DNA from: Candidatus Tokpelaia sp. JSC085
GTDB taxonomy: Bacteria; Pseudomonadota; Alphaproteobacteria; Rhizobiales; Rhizobiaceae
DNA: 64,000 nucleotides
Assembly: GCA_003331005.1 (NCBI GenBank)
Contig: QENC01000001.1
Location: 124,001 to 188,000, forward strand
Reading direction: 5' to 3'
The notes beneath the pieces were generated by a model. That model had not been told where the DNA came from. It was given only the letters and a program-made list of their open reading frames with translations, and searched no databases. Of the stretch, positions 49,590 through 62,851 are shown one piece after another. Position numbers and translations under genes: made by a program. How positions within the stretch are numbered: position 1 is the stretch's first letter; the number at the start of each line of letters is the position of its first letter.

Positions 49590-50843
49590 CTAGATCTCAT
49601 GCTTGAGAACAAAACGTTTTTTAATATAGTCAGCAAGAATTTTTTCAAATTGGGCCGTGACATTATCACCTCGCAATATTCCAACTTTTTTGCCATCGAT
49701 GAATACTGGTGCTGCCAAGGTTTCACCGGTCCCAGGAAGTGAAATACCAATATCAGCGCGTTTTGACTCACCAGGGCCGTTAACAATACAACCCATAACA
49801 GCTACCTGTAACGCTTCTACACCGGGGTATTTCTGGCGCCAGACAGGCATATTGCGCTGGATATTATCTTGAATTTTGCAAGCTAGCTCCTGGAAAACAA
49901 TGGATGTTGTGCGTCCACATCCAGGACAGGCTGTAACAATAGGTGTGAATTGGCGAACTCCAAGTACCTGCAATAGTTCTTGTGCTACTTGCACCTCATG
50001 GATACGGTCTCCATCTGGTTTCGGCGTGAGTGAAACACGAATTGTGTCGCCAATACCCTGTTGTAGCACAATGCCCATAGCTGCTGATGATGCAACAATG
50101 CCTTTCGAACCCATACCCGCTTCTGTCAATCCCAGATGTATGGCATGGTCACAACGTGTCGCAAGCATGGTATAGATCGCAATGAGATCTTGAACCTGGC
50201 TGACCTTTGCTGACAGAATAATTCTGTTGCGTGGTAATCCTATGGTTTCCGCTAGTTGCGCCGATATCAAGGCTGATTGCACAACAGTTTCCCGCATGAT
50301 TTCCGTTGCGCTTAACGGGCTGCCTTGCTCTGCATTCTCAGCCATCAGCTGTGTTAAAAGCTCCTGATCAAGCGATCCCCAATTTACGCCAATGCGGACC
50401 GGTTTTTCGTAGCGGATTGCTGTCTGAATAATCTCCGAAAATTGCTTGTCGCGTTTTTCCCTAAAGCCAACATTACCGGGGTTTATCCGGTATTTTGCAA
50501 GCGCTTCGGCGCATGACGGATGAGCCGCCAAAAGCTTATGACCAGTATAATGAAAATCACCTATAAGAGGAACCTGTAAGCCAAGCTTGTCGAGGCGTTC
50601 ACGTATTTGCGGAACAGCGGCGGCAGCTTCATCACGATCGACTGTAATGCGCACCAGCTCGGAGCCTGCATGAAAAAGCGCGACAATCTGATTGATAGTA
50701 CTCTCAATATCAGCGGTATCAGTGCTGGTCATGGATTGCACAACAACCGGTGCATCCCCACCAACTGTGACAGTTCCTACGCGTACTGCAATCGAAGAGC
50801 GCCGTTTAAACGGGCGTGAAAGATAAAATTCTTTATCTGTCAT
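49590..50843 (-). CDS. ispG: 4-hydroxy-3-methylbut-2-en-1-yl diphosphate synthase
   Basis: Iron-sulfur enzyme of the methylerythritol phosphate pathway (GcpE). 417 aa from ATG 50843 ([15 protein letters not shown]); an in-frame ATG at 50879 adds 12 residues. [15 protein letters not shown] near the N-terminus (substrate), INPGNVG, and the three cluster cysteines in ACPGCGRT and [10 protein letters not shown] are intact. Its stop and that of ispA are three bases apart, convergent. The upstream region (51201-51295) holds four consecutive inverted repeats. Confidence 0.94.
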   Translation of the reverse strand: MTDKEFYLSRPFKRRSSIAVRVGTVTVGGDAPVVVQSMTSTDTADIESTINQIVALFHAGSELVRITVDRDEAAAAVPQIRERLDKLGLQVPLIGDFHYTGHKLLAAHPSCAEALAKYRINPGNVGFREKRDKQFSEIIQTAIRYEKPVRIGVNWGSLDQELLTQLMAENAEQGSPLSATEIMRETVVQSALISAQLAETIGLPRNRIILSAKVSQVQDLIAIYTMLATRCDHAIHLGLTEAGMGSKGIVASSAAMGIVLQQGIGDTIRVSLTPKPDGDRIHEVQVAQELLQVLGVRQFTPIVTACPGCGRTTSIVFQELACKIQDNIQRNMPVWRQKYPGVEALQVAVMGCIVNGPGESKRADIGISLPGTGETLAAPVFIDGKKVGILRGDNVTAQFEKILADYIKKRFVLKHEI

Positions 50844-51331
50844 GATATGTAATCCTGTTGGGCAATCCAGCTGCAACATGACACTGGATCCCGGTAGAAT
50901 ACCTATCCTCTGAGGTGTCTTCTAAAAATTTTTAGCGAAGAGAAAACACTGTAATACTGCCACTCCACTGACTGTAAGAACATCCAAGAACAGAAAATTA
51001 GGCACACAACATGCTTTATGCTTTTTTCTTATATAACTACAACAAAAAAAATATTTTTTCGTCTTATGTCATTCCATATCATTGAATATGAGCATGCGTA
51101 CTTTCATAGCATATGGATGTTTGTTCTACTGTCCCATACTATTGATATACGATTACTATACTATTACTATGTTCACTGGATAGCCGTTTTCCTATCCTCT
51201 TCTCAGGCAAAAGTATGGTTTTCTTTTGCCTGAGATATTTATCTCAAAACTTGAGACACTGAAAATCTTCAGTAAACCAAACTGTCTATCAGTTTAATAA
51301 GGCACATCCTGGATTTTAGAGCATAACATTC
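50844..51331. other. Gene-free spacer between ispG and the peroxiredoxin
   Basis: 488 bases. A 71-codon frame at 51018-51233 is Tyr/Ile/Phe-rich with no recognisable features and I do not call it a gene. The right end carries four consecutive inverted repeats (51201-51295). The left end must contain the ispG promoter. Confidence 0.5.
51201..51295. repeat. Four consecutive inverted repeats
   Basis: TCTCAGGCAAAAG/CTTTTGCCTGAGA (51201-51213 with 51223-51235, 13 bp perfect, 9-base loop), TCTCAA/TTGAGA (51242-51256), ACTGAA/TTCAGT (51258-51273) and AAACTG/CAGTTT (51279-51295). The first could end transcription of the minus-strand peroxiredoxin gene; the rest are short. No strong T-run on either strand. 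Confidence 0.6.
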
Positions 51332-51868
51332 TTACACACCAGTCTTCTGCAAGGTTTCAAGCATGTTCTGTGGTGAGGAAACGCCATAGGGATCACTCTC
51401 GCAGTTATCTGAGAAACCCTCTTCTTCAAACCATTGTTCGATGATCTTATTCTTGATGAGTGCGCCGTAACGCCAGGAACGCATGCCAAACCCGACATTA
51501 TCCTTGCGTACCAACATTCCCATCTTTCGTGTGAATTCACCGGAGCCATCAGGGATAAGCGTAATGTTTTTGATTTCTTGCTGTTTTCCCCATGCATTCA
51601 TCACAAAAGCATCATTGACTGCAAGGCAATAAATTGCATTTATACCAAGTTTCTGGAATTCATGATAGAGTCTTTCAAAATCCGGCAGCTGGAATGTTGA
51701 ACAGGTCGGGGTAAAGGCTCCTGGAAGGGAAAACATGATAACGCGTTTTTTTGAAAAATAGTCATCTGTTGTCATATCCTGCCACCTAAAAGGATTCGAA
51801 CCGCCTATTGACTCATCACGAACACGTGTATGAAATGTGACATTAGGAATTTTCTTACCAATCATCAT
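51332..51868 (-). CDS. Peroxiredoxin, Prx5/type II-like
   Basis: Thiol peroxidase reducing hydrogen peroxide and alkyl hydroperoxides, usually with glutathione/glutaredoxin or thioredoxin. 178 aa. Peroxidatic Cys56 in LPGAFTPTCS and the downstream Arg (around 130, GFGMRSWRYG) fit the Prx5 active site; Cys156 in FSDNCESDP could act as resolving cysteine. No fused glutaredoxin domain. AGGAG before ATG 51868. May draw on glutathione kept reduced by gor at 17202. Confidence 0.9.
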   Translation of the reverse strand: MMIGKKIPNVTFHTRVRDESIGGSNPFRWQDMTTDDYFSKKRVIMFSLPGAFTPTCSTFQLPDFERLYHEFQKLGINAIYCLAVNDAFVMNAWGKQQEIKNITLIPDGSGEFTRKMGMLVRKDNVGFGMRSWRYGALIKNKIIEQWFEEEGFSDNCESDPYGVSSPQNMLETLQKTGV

Positions 51869-51924
51869 ATCTTATTACTCCTGCTATAAAATGAGGTGTA
51901 CTTTACCATAAGCTGTCCGCATAG

Positions 51925-53637
<1,713 letters not shown>

Positions 53638-53657
53638 AAACACGCAGCAGGAACAGC

Positions 53658-53689
53658 AAGACTGGTGTGTTTGCAAACACACCAGTCTT
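53658..53689. terminator. Bidirectional terminator between pgm and groEL
   Basis: A perfect 32-base palindrome (AAGACTGGTGTGTTTG and its complement) lies between the convergent stops of pgm and groEL, with a T after the right arm and A-rich sequence on the other side. The best intrinsic terminator candidate in the window, serving both strands. Confidence 0.7.
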
Positions 53690-53719
53690 TCCTACATTTA
53701 CTATTACAAAGGGATAGGA

Positions 53720-55360
<1,641 letters not shown>

Positions 55361-55425
55361 TTACTTTCTCCTTGGGAATATATATACCCTTGAAACATAA
55401 AACCAAATAATGAATCTGATCCTGA

Positions 55426-55722
55426 TCAGCCAAGAACGCCCATAATATCAGACTCTTTCATGATCAGTAAATCCTGACCATCAATCTTTACTTCTGTACC
55501 AGACCACTTTCCAAATAGGACACGGTCCCCTGTTTTTACATCTAGAGCAACAAGCTTGCCATTATCATCACGAGCACCAGGACCACAGGCGATAACTTCA
55601 CCTTCCTGTGGTTTCTCTTTGGCAGTATCGGGAATGATGATCCCGCCAGCAGTTTTCTCTTCAGATTCAACCCGACGAACGACAACGCGATCGTGAAGTG
55701 GGCGGAACGAGGTTTTAGTCAT
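55426..55722 (-). CDS. groES: 10-kDa co-chaperonin GroES
   Basis: Heptameric lid of GroEL, 98 aa. [38 protein letters not shown] contains the beta-barrel core and the mobile loop (about 17-34), and [31 protein letters not shown] the C-terminus. First gene of the operon; transcription likely starts upstream of the CIRCE element at 55786. No anomalies. Confidence 0.97.
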   Translation of the reverse strand: MTKTSFRPLHDRVVVRRVESEEKTAGGIIIPDTAKEKPQEGEVIACGPGARDDNGKLVALDVKTGDRVLFGKWSGTEVKIDGQDLLIMKESDIMGVLG

Positions 55723-55785
55723 GGTTTGAATCCTTAATTTTTAATATGATTGAATTACCATAAGATGAGGAAGACCCTCAAAAAA

Positions 55786-55812
55786 TTAGCACTCTGTCCC
55801 AGCGAGTGCTAA
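55786..55812. promoter_or_regulatory. CIRCE operator (HrcA binding site)
   Basis: TTAGCACTC - nine bases - GAGTGCTAA, a perfect match to the CIRCE consensus, 64-90 bases upstream of the groES start. It predicts an HrcA repressor elsewhere in the genome and heat-inducible groESL expression. Confidence 0.95.
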
Positions 55813-55822
55813 CCTACCTGAG

Positions 55823-55851
55823 AAGATAGAAATAGGGATTCTCTTTGTCAA
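55823..55851 (-). promoter_or_regulatory. groES-groEL promoter
   Basis: On the minus strand, TTGACA (55846-55851) and TATCTT (55823-55828) with 17 bases between them, directly upstream of the CIRCE operator. This arrangement, operator at or just after the transcription start, fits HrcA control. Confidence 0.7.
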
Positions 55852-56077
55852 GAACAGTCAAGAAAAATAATTTAAAGAGCAATGAAAGAGAACTTGAGAT
55901 AACGTGTCGGCTGTCTGAGGACATCAGAGTTTTGTATGCTGTCAGGAAATCACTATGGCGAAGAATCTCGTGAAGAACATGAATAGTATATATACAGTAA
56001 ATAGCATTTATAACAGCATGCTACTTTAAGACTAACTTCTATATTCTGACTCAATGAGTCTGAGCGACTTCCCCGAA

Positions 56078-56644
56078 TTACTGGAATGCCTCAACTCCTT
56101 GAATTTCAGGTATAAAATGGCGCAAAAGATTTTCAATCCCGCGTTTAAGTGTTGCAGTTGAAGATGGGCAACCCGCACATGCTCCTCGAAGGTTAAGATA
56201 AACGATGCCATTCTCAAAACCACGAAATGTGATATCACCGCCATCACGGGAAACAGCGGGTCGCACACGCTCTTCAATCAAGACCTTAATGCGTTTTACC
56301 AATTCCTTGTCTGCAGAATTGAAAAATTCTTCCGTTCCATCCCTATCAGATTTCGGTGCCAAGACAATCGAGGATTCTGACATCAGGTAGTCCATAATGA
56401 TACCAAGAATAGCAGGTTTTAAATGTTCCCATTCCCCTGTATTCTTGCTGACAGCAATAAAATTATTACCAAAAAAAACACTGCTGACACCAGAAATGGT
56501 CAGCAGCTGTGCTGCCAACGGCGAATGCCCTGCTGCACTTTCCGCATTGTGGAATTCTGCTGCAACACCATCGCTAAGAATGACACGACCTGGAAAAAAT
56601 TTAAGTGTTTCCGGATTAGGGGTTGCTTCTGTCTGAATGAACAT
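56078..56644 (-). CDS. nfuA: NfuA/NifU-like iron-sulfur carrier
   Basis: Carries Fe-S clusters to targets such as lipoyl synthase. 188 aa from ATG 56644 (MFIQTEATPNPETLKFFPG) behind AAGGAAAT; a longer frame to 56734 is unsupported. Domains: N-terminal Nfu_N (1-88) and C-terminal NifU-like domain (about 113-185) with cluster-binding C156-x2-C159 in GACAGCPSST. In Brucella a universal stress protein gene lies between trpS and this gene; here trpS is directly upstream. Confidence 0.93.
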   Translation of the reverse strand: MFIQTEATPNPETLKFFPGRVILSDGVAAEFHNAESAAGHSPLAAQLLTISGVSSVFFGNNFIAVSKNTGEWEHLKPAILGIIMDYLMSESSIVLAPKSDRDGTEEFFNSADKELVKRIKVLIEERVRPAVSRDGGDITFRGFENGIVYLNLRGACAGCPSSTATLKRGIENLLRHFIPEIQGVEAFQ

Positions 56645-56813
56645 CAATATTTCCTTTGCTGTTCTATTAAGGTATGAGCCTGCAGAGGCAGAGCAGTAAT
56701 ACCATGACTGAGCACAAAACGATTTGTTGTTCAATGAATTAAATTAAAGTAAGAATTTATACCATAAGTTTTGAATTAATTAACGGGAACAGTTTGCAGG
56801 AACCACCGGCCCA

Positions 56814-57875
56814 CTAACTAAAACCAACTATGTCACGAACATGTTTCATGGTTTTCTCCGCAAGAGCCGAAGCGCGTTCTGCTCCCTCTTTCAACACACA
56901 GTCAATATAGCTGGGATCCTGTTTAAGGCGTCGTAGTTCAGAAGCGATAGGACCAAGCTTTTCAACAATGAGCTCCACCAGTGCTGGTTTAAAATCAGAA
57001 AATTTTTTACCCCCAAATTCTGCAAGAACTGTGTTTTTATCCATATTGGCTAGTACAGCGTAAATCCCTATCAGGTTACTGGCTTCTGGACGGGTCTCAA
57101 GACCTTTCTCAGTTTCTGGAAGGGGTGCAAAATCAGTTTTTGCCTTGCGAATTTTCCTGGAAATATCATCAGCCGTATCAACGAGATTGATACGAGAGAG
57201 ATCAGAAGGATCAGATTTTGACATTTTTTTTCTGCCATCCCGCAGCGACATAATGCGCATGGATGTTGTACTGATCAAGGGTTCTACTATTGGGAAAAAA
57301 ACAGTTTCTGTTTTTTTTACGCATTGTATCTCTATGCCGATTTTTAGAGAAGAAATTCGCCGAGAATAATCATTATTGAATTTTTGTGCAATGGCACGGG
57401 CTAGCTCAAGATGCTGTTTCTGATCGCCTCCGACCGGGACATGTGTGGCACGGTAAACAAGAATATCAGCAGACATCAGGCTTGGATAAGCAAGAAGACC
57501 AAGAGATGCTTGTTCCCTATCGTGTCCTGCTTTCTCCTTGAATTGAGTCATACGTTTCATCCAGCCGATGCGAGCAATGCAGTTAAACACCCAAGCAAGC
57601 TCAGCATGCTGAAAAACCCGTGACTGATTGAAAACAATATGTTTTTGAGCATCAATACCAGCAGCAAGAAACGTTGCCGCTACTTCACGGGTATGCTGTG
57701 CAAGTTCTTCAGGAAGAGGGTTAGTAGTTAAAGCATGCATGTCTACTACACAATAGATACAGTCATAATCATTTTGTAATGCGACCCACCGCTGAATAGC
57801 GCCAAGATAATTACCGAGTTGCAAATTCCCAGTTGGCTGCACACCGGAGAAAACAAGTGGTTTGAAATTGGGCAT
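56814..57875 (-). CDS. trpS: Tryptophanyl-tRNA synthetase
   Basis: Class I synthetase charging tRNA-Trp, 353 aa from ATG 57875 ([18 protein letters not shown]). The HIGH-type motif is QLGN ([11 protein letters not shown], about 17-27) and the KMSKS motif is exact ([13 protein letters not shown], about 205). The ORF is open much further upstream but that part overlaps murJ. An insertion-like segment ([18 protein letters not shown], about 174-191) precedes FFPIVEPLI. Downstream of murJ as in Rhizobiales. Confidence 0.94.
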   Translation of the reverse strand: MPNFKPLVFSGVQPTGNLQLGNYLGAIQRWVALQNDYDCIYCVVDMHALTTNPLPEELAQHTREVAATFLAAGIDAQKHIVFNQSRVFQHAELAWVFNCIARIGWMKRMTQFKEKAGHDREQASLGLLAYPSLMSADILVYRATHVPVGGDQKQHLELARAIAQKFNNDYSRRISSLKIGIEIQCVKKTETVFFPIVEPLISTTSMRIMSLRDGRKKMSKSDPSDLSRINLVDTADDISRKIRKAKTDFAPLPETEKGLETRPEASNLIGIYAVLANMDKNTVLAEFGGKKFSDFKPALVELIVEKLGPIASELRRLKQDPSYIDCVLKEGAERASALAEKTMKHVRDIVGFS

Positions 57876-57967
57876 GGGTGATAGTCCTGTTGTTTTGATC
57901 TCTATTTCTAGAAGAGCTTTATTGAGCTTCCCGATCACAATATCTAAAAAAGATTTTCTGCGACTTT

Positions 57968-59524
57968 TTAGCATGTTTTGTTTTTGAAACGGACGATAAC
58001 TCTTGCTACTTTGAGCAGAAAAAAGATCAAGACGGCATATATTAATATGGCACTGGAGATAAGAAAACCGATAGTAGAGATCTGTATGGCAAGAGGTGCT
58101 TCTTCCGAGAGTGGATAAGTAAGATGCTCCTTTGCCAATGACAGCACCGCTGCCATAACTGCAGCACTCGCCAGGAAAGCTGGGATGCGCTTTAAAAGCA
58201 TCTGGTAACTTTTCCAATGTGCACGCCAGATCAGTGTGATAAATAAAAGAATAGCATTGGTCCAGCCTGCAGTAATCTCAGCGATAGCGATCCCCTTAGC
58301 AGAATGGTGGGGGAAAAGCATAAGAGCCAGTGAAATATTGACAAAAACAGATATGGTGGCAAAAACCATCGGCGTGAGAGTGTCTTCTCTCGCAAAAAAA
58401 GTTGGTATTAAAGCCTTAATCAGTACGAAAGCAGGAAGACCAAGACCATAAACGGAAAGTATACTAGAGACAATCATAGTTGATTGTCTATTGAATTGAC
58501 CATATTCAAACAGAAGCCGTACAATAGGCTCAGATATAACAAGAAATGCAGCGGCTGCTGGCACTGACAGCAATAGAACGAATTCGACAGAACGGCTTTG
58601 CAGGATATCCGCTTCTGCTAGGTTACCTATGCGTAAGGCACATGCAAGCTCAGGCAAAAGAACGCTTGAAACAGCAATGCCAACAATCCCAAGCGGCAGC
58701 TGATACAGCCTATCCGCATAGGCAAGGGAAGATACAGCTCCAGCTTCTGCTGAGGCAATATTAGTATTAATCAGGAGATTAACCTGGGTAATGCCCCCGG
58801 TTATTATCGCAGGCAGCGCCAAAATGAGCAGACGGCGTACATTGCGAGTAAACCGTGGAAATGCCAAACTGATCTTAATCCCCGCTTTGTGGAGCGCGAT
58901 CCAGACAAGAAGCAGTTGTATTATACCTGCTATCATCACCCCCCATGCTAAAAAACGACCGACATGCCACGTGTCCAGTTTGAAGAACCAAGCATAAGCA
59001 AGAATACCAATCAGGATAATGTTCAAAAAAACAGGTGCTACGGCAACAGCAAAATAGCGATGCAGCGTGGTGAGTATGCTGCCCATCATAGCAGCAAGCG
59101 ACATACAAGTAAGATAGGGAAACATGATCGCTGTCAGCCGGACTGTTTCCTCAAATTTTCGTGTACCTTCAACAAAACCGGGAGCAATAACATGGGTCAC
59201 TAGGAAAGGCATGAAAAATTCAATTATAACGGTCAAAAACAGGAGGGAAAAAAAAAGCACACTGCAAACTTCATCAGAAAACTGCCGTGCACTATCGGTA
59301 TCTTTTTCAATTTTTCCGGCAAAAAGTGGCGTGAAAGCGGAGCTAAAAGCCCCCTCAGCAAAAAGACGGCGAAAAGTATTGGGAAAACGGAAAGCAGCAT
59401 TAAAAACATCTGCAACCGGACCCGTGCCAAGAGCCATTGCCATTAGCATTTCACGGATAAAACCAAAAAGACGGCTTATCATTGTACCCAAAGCGACGGT
59501 TGCAAACTTTTTTGCCACATTCAT
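57968..59524 (-). CDS. murJ: Lipid II flippase MurJ
   Basis: Flips undecaprenyl-linked peptidoglycan precursor across the inner membrane. 518 aa with about 14 transmembrane helices. N-terminal signature [21 protein letters not shown] (13-33) and [18 protein letters not shown] (about 51-68), both diagnostic of the MviN/MurJ family. Basic C-terminus [16 protein letters not shown] 59524 has a poor ribosome-binding site. Leads the murJ-trpS-nfuA run. Confidence 0.94.
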   Translation of the reverse strand: MNVAKKFATVALGTMISRLFGFIREMLMAMALGTGPVADVFNAAFRFPNTFRRLFAEGAFSSAFTPLFAGKIEKDTDSARQFSDEVCSVLFFSLLFLTVIIEFFMPFLVTHVIAPGFVEGTRKFEETVRLTAIMFPYLTCMSLAAMMGSILTTLHRYFAVAVAPVFLNIILIGILAYAWFFKLDTWHVGRFLAWGVMIAGIIQLLLVWIALHKAGIKISLAFPRFTRNVRRLLILALPAIITGGITQVNLLINTNIASAEAGAVSSLAYADRLYQLPLGIVGIAVSSVLLPELACALRIGNLAEADILQSRSVEFVLLLSVPAAAAFLVISEPIVRLLFEYGQFNRQSTMIVSSILSVYGLGLPAFVLIKALIPTFFAREDTLTPMVFATISVFVNISLALMLFPHHSAKGIAIAEITAGWTNAILLFITLIWRAHWKSYQMLLKRIPAFLASAAVMAAVLSLAKEHLTYPLSEEAPLAIQISTIGFLISSAILIYAVLIFFLLKVARVIVRFKNKTC

Positions 59525-60254
59525 TGCTTTAGATCACTGAGTTGACAAATGAATCATATCTTGAGACAGAGAAGTAAATTTCGACACAGAAGATGCTTCC
59601 ATAGAGATAGAGTTGTTTGTTTATAAAAAAACCATCACTTTGCATATTGCAATAGATCAAGGTCTTGACAATAGAAATTAGAGTTTTCTTAACATAAATT
59701 CTGCAAATCACTGTGTTGTTTGCGGTATTATCAGAATCTGCTCCAGATATACCTGATATTCCATAATCGTTCTTATCTCACCTCTCAAGGTTTATTGCTA
59801 CGTTGGAAACAGTTAACGAACCCTGTTCAGGGTACTGGTATAGTGGTATATGCCGGGAATGTTTCAATCAACTTCTGAGTGTACTGATTTTGATATTGCA
59901 TGGAAAGATGAACATAATATAGTTACCAGGCTCCGGGAATGGAGGCAGAGAGGATCGTGGATTTCTTGGAGAGGTGAGAAATATGGTACAGGATTCTCGG
60001 AATGTTGATGTATGAAGACTGTCTGATCTCGTACTGAGGAATAATCCAATCAGGAATGATAGGATTTTATCCAGTGATTTATTTTTATGTATAAAGAGGG
60101 GATGGTAAAAACTCATAGACTTGATTCTTTGACTCTACTCAAAGAGGGTACAGGGCACATTTTGTTCTCTGCAAAATGAAAGCAAGCTAACAGCAGTAAT
60201 CACCCTTGTTTTTTTCAAAAAAAATTACTATAAATTGAAGGAGTTCTGTGTATA
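59525..60254. other. 730-base intergenic region between murJ and accB
   Basis: Longest gene-free stretch of the window. It must hold promoters for both genes. A plus-strand TTGACA at 59674 lacks a well-spaced -10. A 52-codon frame at 59850-60008 (MPGMFQSTSECTDF...) has mixed composition but no recognisable family or ribosome-binding site. From memory, aroQ precedes accB in relatives; I found no trace of its GPNLNLLG motif. Small inverted repeats occur near 59819. Confidence 0.5.
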
Positions 60255-60728
60255 ATGGCAGCAAAAGATGCGAGTGAAAAAACAGATATTGATACAAAAT
60301 TCATTCGTACCCTGGCAAAAATTCTGAATGAAACCAACCTGTCTGATATTGAGGTTGAGAACAGTAATCTGCGTATACATGTTTCACGTGCCGTTACGAG
60401 AATACCACCGGTTCAAGCTGTTTATACGCCACAATCTGTTTCTCATCAGAGCATAGCTGATGCAGTATCCGCCGTTGCCGCAGTGGAAGACCCTGAAAAT
60501 GCAGTGACATCACCTATGGTTGGTACTGCGTATCTTGCCCCTTCCCCCGGCGCACCCCCATTTGTTATGATCGGCGATAAAGTAGACGAAGGACAAACTC
60601 TTCTTATTGTGGAGGCGATGAAAACCATGAATCAGATTCCCTCCCCACGTTCAGGTATTGTCAGACAGATCCTGGTTCAGGATGCACAGCCCGTTGAATT
60701 TGGTGAACCCTTAGTTATTCTCCAATGA
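60255..60728 (+). CDS. accB: Biotin carboxyl carrier protein of acetyl-CoA carboxylase
   Basis: Carries biotin for acetyl-CoA carboxylase, first step of fatty acid synthesis. 157 aa. Helical N-terminal half with an Ala/Val/Pro linker (about 50-82), then the biotinyl domain with Lys123 in VEAMKTMNQIPSP, modified by BirA (5743). AAGGAG before ATG 60255. Followed by accC after 25 bases. The Thr in EAMKTMN is the usual alphaproteobacterial variant of EAMKLMN. Confidence 0.95.
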   Translation: MAAKDASEKTDIDTKFIRTLAKILNETNLSDIEVENSNLRIHVSRAVTRIPPVQAVYTPQSVSHQSIADAVSAVAAVEDPENAVTSPMVGTAYLAPSPGAPPFVMIGDKVDEGQTLLIVEAMKTMNQIPSPRSGIVRQILVQDAQPVEFGEPLVILQ

Positions 60729-60753
60729 AAGCGGATATGGATATAGTAGGCCA

Positions 60754-62109
60754 ATGATTCAAAAAATTCTTATTGCAAACCGTGGGGAAATTGCACTGCG
60801 GATTTTGCGGGCGTGTAAAGAGCTGGGCATAAAAACTGTCGCGGTTCATTCAACAGCGGATGCCGATGCTATGCATGTTCGTCTTGCTGATGAAAGTGTT
60901 TGTATAGGCCCACCCCCATCATGTGATAGCTACCTGAATATGCGTCAGATTGTTGCAGCCTGTGAAATCTCAGAAGCTGACGCCGTTCATCCTGGATATG
61001 GCTTCCTTTCAGAAAATGCCACATTTGCAGATATTTTGGAAGCACAGGGGATTACATTTATAGGTCCCACGGCTTCCCATATCCGCATCATGGGGAATAA
61101 GATTGAAGCGAAGAAAACAGTAAAGAAACTTGGGATACCGGTCATTTCTGGATCAGAAGAGGCAATACAAGATGATGATACAGCAAGAAAAGTTGCCAGC
61201 CAAGTTGGCTTTCCAGTGATTATCAAGGCTTCATCTGGTGGGGGTGGACGTGGTATGAAGATTGCTCGAACGAATGACGAATTACCGGTTGCTCTTTCAG
61301 CTGCGCGCTCAGAATCTGGTATATCTTTTGGTGATGATACCATTTACATTGAAAAATATCTCGAAAAGCCGCGTCATATTGAGGTACAGGTGTTGGGCGA
61401 TGGTGCTGGTAATGCTGTTCACCTTGGTGAGCGGGATTGCTCTCTGCAACGTCGCCATCAGAAAATATGGGAGGAAGCAAATTCACCAGCGTTGAATATT
61501 GAAGAACGCCAAAAAATTGGTGCAATTGTTGCCAATGCCTGTGCCCAATTGAGCTATCGAGGCGCAGGGACTATTGAATTTCTTTATGATGCCAATACAT
61601 TTTATTTTATTGAAATGAATACCCGTTTGCAGGTTGAACATCCGGTTACAGAAGCGATTACCGGCATTGATATTGTCCACGAACAGATCCGCATTGCCTC
61701 AGGTGCTGGACTTTCTGTTACCCAGGACAAGGTTCGCTTTTCCGGTCATGCAATTGAATGTCGTATTAATGCTGAGGATGCACTGAATTTCACGCCGTCA
61801 CCAGGTCTGATTACACATTTTCATCCTCCAGGTGGTATTGGGGTGCGCGTTGACTCTAGTGTTTATTCAGGCTATCGCATACCGCCTTATTATGATAGCC
61901 TCATTGGTAAGCTGGTTGTACATGGTCGTACCCGTACAGAATGCATGATGCGTCTCAGACGTGCTCTTGGTGAGTTTGTCATTGATGGTATTAAGACGAC
62001 ATTACCACTATTTCAACAGCTCATTGAAAATTTAGATATCGCTAATGGTGATTATAATATCCACTGGCTGGAAAATTATCTGGCCAAGCAATCTAGTGAT
62101 GAGCAATGA
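60754..62109 (+). CDS. accC: Biotin carboxylase subunit of acetyl-CoA carboxylase
   Basis: ATP-dependent carboxylation of biotin on AccB, 451 aa. ATP-grasp enzyme: ILIANRGEIALRILRA at the N-terminus, glycine loop KASSGGGGRGMKIAR (about 159-173), HLGERDCSLQRRHQK, IEMNTRLQVEHPVTE (about 286-300) and GHAIECRINAED. No anomalies. Co-transcribed with accB. In Brucella aat follows; here the minus-strand RNase P RNA gene follows. Confidence 0.95.
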   Translation: MIQKILIANRGEIALRILRACKELGIKTVAVHSTADADAMHVRLADESVCIGPPPSCDSYLNMRQIVAACEISEADAVHPGYGFLSENATFADILEAQGITFIGPTASHIRIMGNKIEAKKTVKKLGIPVISGSEEAIQDDDTARKVASQVGFPVIIKASSGGGGRGMKIARTNDELPVALSAARSESGISFGDDTIYIEKYLEKPRHIEVQVLGDGAGNAVHLGERDCSLQRRHQKIWEEANSPALNIEERQKIGAIVANACAQLSYRGAGTIEFLYDANTFYFIEMNTRLQVEHPVTEAITGIDIVHEQIRIASGAGLSVTQDKVRFSGHAIECRINAEDALNFTPSPGLITHFHPPGGIGVRVDSSVYSGYRIPPYYDSLIGKLVVHGRTRTECMMRLRRALGEFVIDGIKTTLPLFQQLIENLDIANGDYNIHWLENYLAKQSSDEQ

Positions 62110-62177
62110 AGATTCTTGCATCATTATTTCATTGATATCCATTTCCATTATATTTTTTTGACATTGATGAGAAAAAG

Positions 62178-62586
62178 GTCAGTTGGCCTATAAGCCGGGT
62201 TCTGTAAGGCAGAATAAACTGCGTGGCAGCCATTCATCTGGTACGGATGTTACCATCCGTCTCTAGCAACCTACCCGGATAGTTAACCCGGAAACAGGGC
62301 TTGTATAAAAAAGCCTTATATAATATAAGACTGGTCATATACACTATCTCTATTCGGTCTTGCTCCTGGTGGGGTTTACCTTGCCATAACCATTACTGGT
62401 CATGCGGTAGGCTCTTACCCTACCCTTTCACCCTTACCTGTATTGTTAGGCGGTTTCCTTTCTGTGGCACTTTCCCTGGGGTCACCCCCGCCGGGCATTA
62501 CCCGGCACCGTATTTCCATGGAGCCCGGACTTTCCTCACCATCCACCTTTCGGCATTGGTCTGGCGCGGCTGCCTGGCCAACTGAC
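62178..62586 (-). ncRNA. rnpB: RNase P RNA, bacterial class A
   Basis: Catalytic RNA that cuts tRNA 5' leaders, about 409 nt. The ends pair as GTCAGTTGGCC with GGCCAACTGAC (P1, 11 bp). Conserved regions are GAGGAAAGTCCGGGC (plus-strand 62523-62537, complement) and ACAGAACCCGGCTTA (62191-62205, complement). An AU-rich extension (TTATATTATATAAGG, about 62316-62330) lies in a variable helix. The 3' end runs into five A on the plus strand (T-run on the RNA strand), which with P1 may end transcription. Confidence 0.95.
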
Positions 62587-62592
62587 TAAACT

Positions 62593-62621
62593 AGTGTATA
62601 GTATGCTTCGTATTCTGGCAA
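62593..62621 (-). promoter_or_regulatory. rnpB promoter
   Basis: Minus-strand TTGCCA (62616-62621) and TACACT (62593-62598) separated by 17 bases; the RNA 5' end predicted from P1 lies seven bases downstream of the -10. Confidence 0.5.
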
Positions 62622-62720
62622 CAATAGTCAATTGTTTTACAATTAAAATAAAAAATTAGATTTTCCTCATTATAGATAACAGCTTTTAAAAGTTCAATCT
62701 AGCAACACTTAAAAATATCC

Positions 62721-62748
62721 TTGCGCTAGGTATCATTCCAGTTATATT
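62721..62748 (+). promoter_or_regulatory. Possible tRNA-Ser promoter
   Basis: TTGCGC (62721-62726) and TATATT (62743-62748) spaced by 16 bases, ending 13 bases before the tRNA gene. Confidence 0.4.
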
Positions 62749-62761
62749 GGAACACTCAATT

Positions 62762-62851
62762 GGAGGGGTGGCCGAGTGGTTGAAGGCGCGCGCTTGGAAA
62801 GCGTGTATGCGGGAAGCCGTATCGTGGGTTCGAATCCCATCTCCTCCGCCA
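62762..62851 (+). tRNA. tRNA-Ser (GGA)
   Basis: 90 nt including an encoded CCA end. Acceptor stem GGAGGGG pairs with CTCCTCC (one G-T), followed by discriminator G and CCA. Anticodon loop TTGGAAA gives GGA, reading UCC/UCU. The long variable arm (TGCGGGAAGCCGTAT region) is that of a class II tRNA, and the T arm is GTGGGTTCGAATCCCAT. Upstream of pdxJ on the same strand. Confidence 0.97.

Larger units (their letters stand above)
55723..56077. other. Intergenic region between groES and nfuA
   Basis: 355 bases holding the groESL promoter and CIRCE operator in its lower half. The upper part (55860-56077) is AT-rich with no gene or clear terminator seen for nfuA. Confidence 0.6.

Noticed and set aside
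51018-51233. 71-codon frame rich in Tyr, Phe and Ile
   Set aside because: Composition follows the AT-rich spacer; no ribosome-binding site or recognisable motif, and its end runs through a 13-bp inverted repeat.
57790-57830. TrpRS HIGH motif degenerate (QLGN)
   Set aside because: The first position of this motif varies in normal TrpRS (E. coli has TIGN), so no loss of function is implied.
57876-58217. 114-residue N-terminal extension of TrpRS
   Set aside because: It overlaps the 3' part of murJ, has no homology to TrpRS, and ATG 57875 gives the normal family start.
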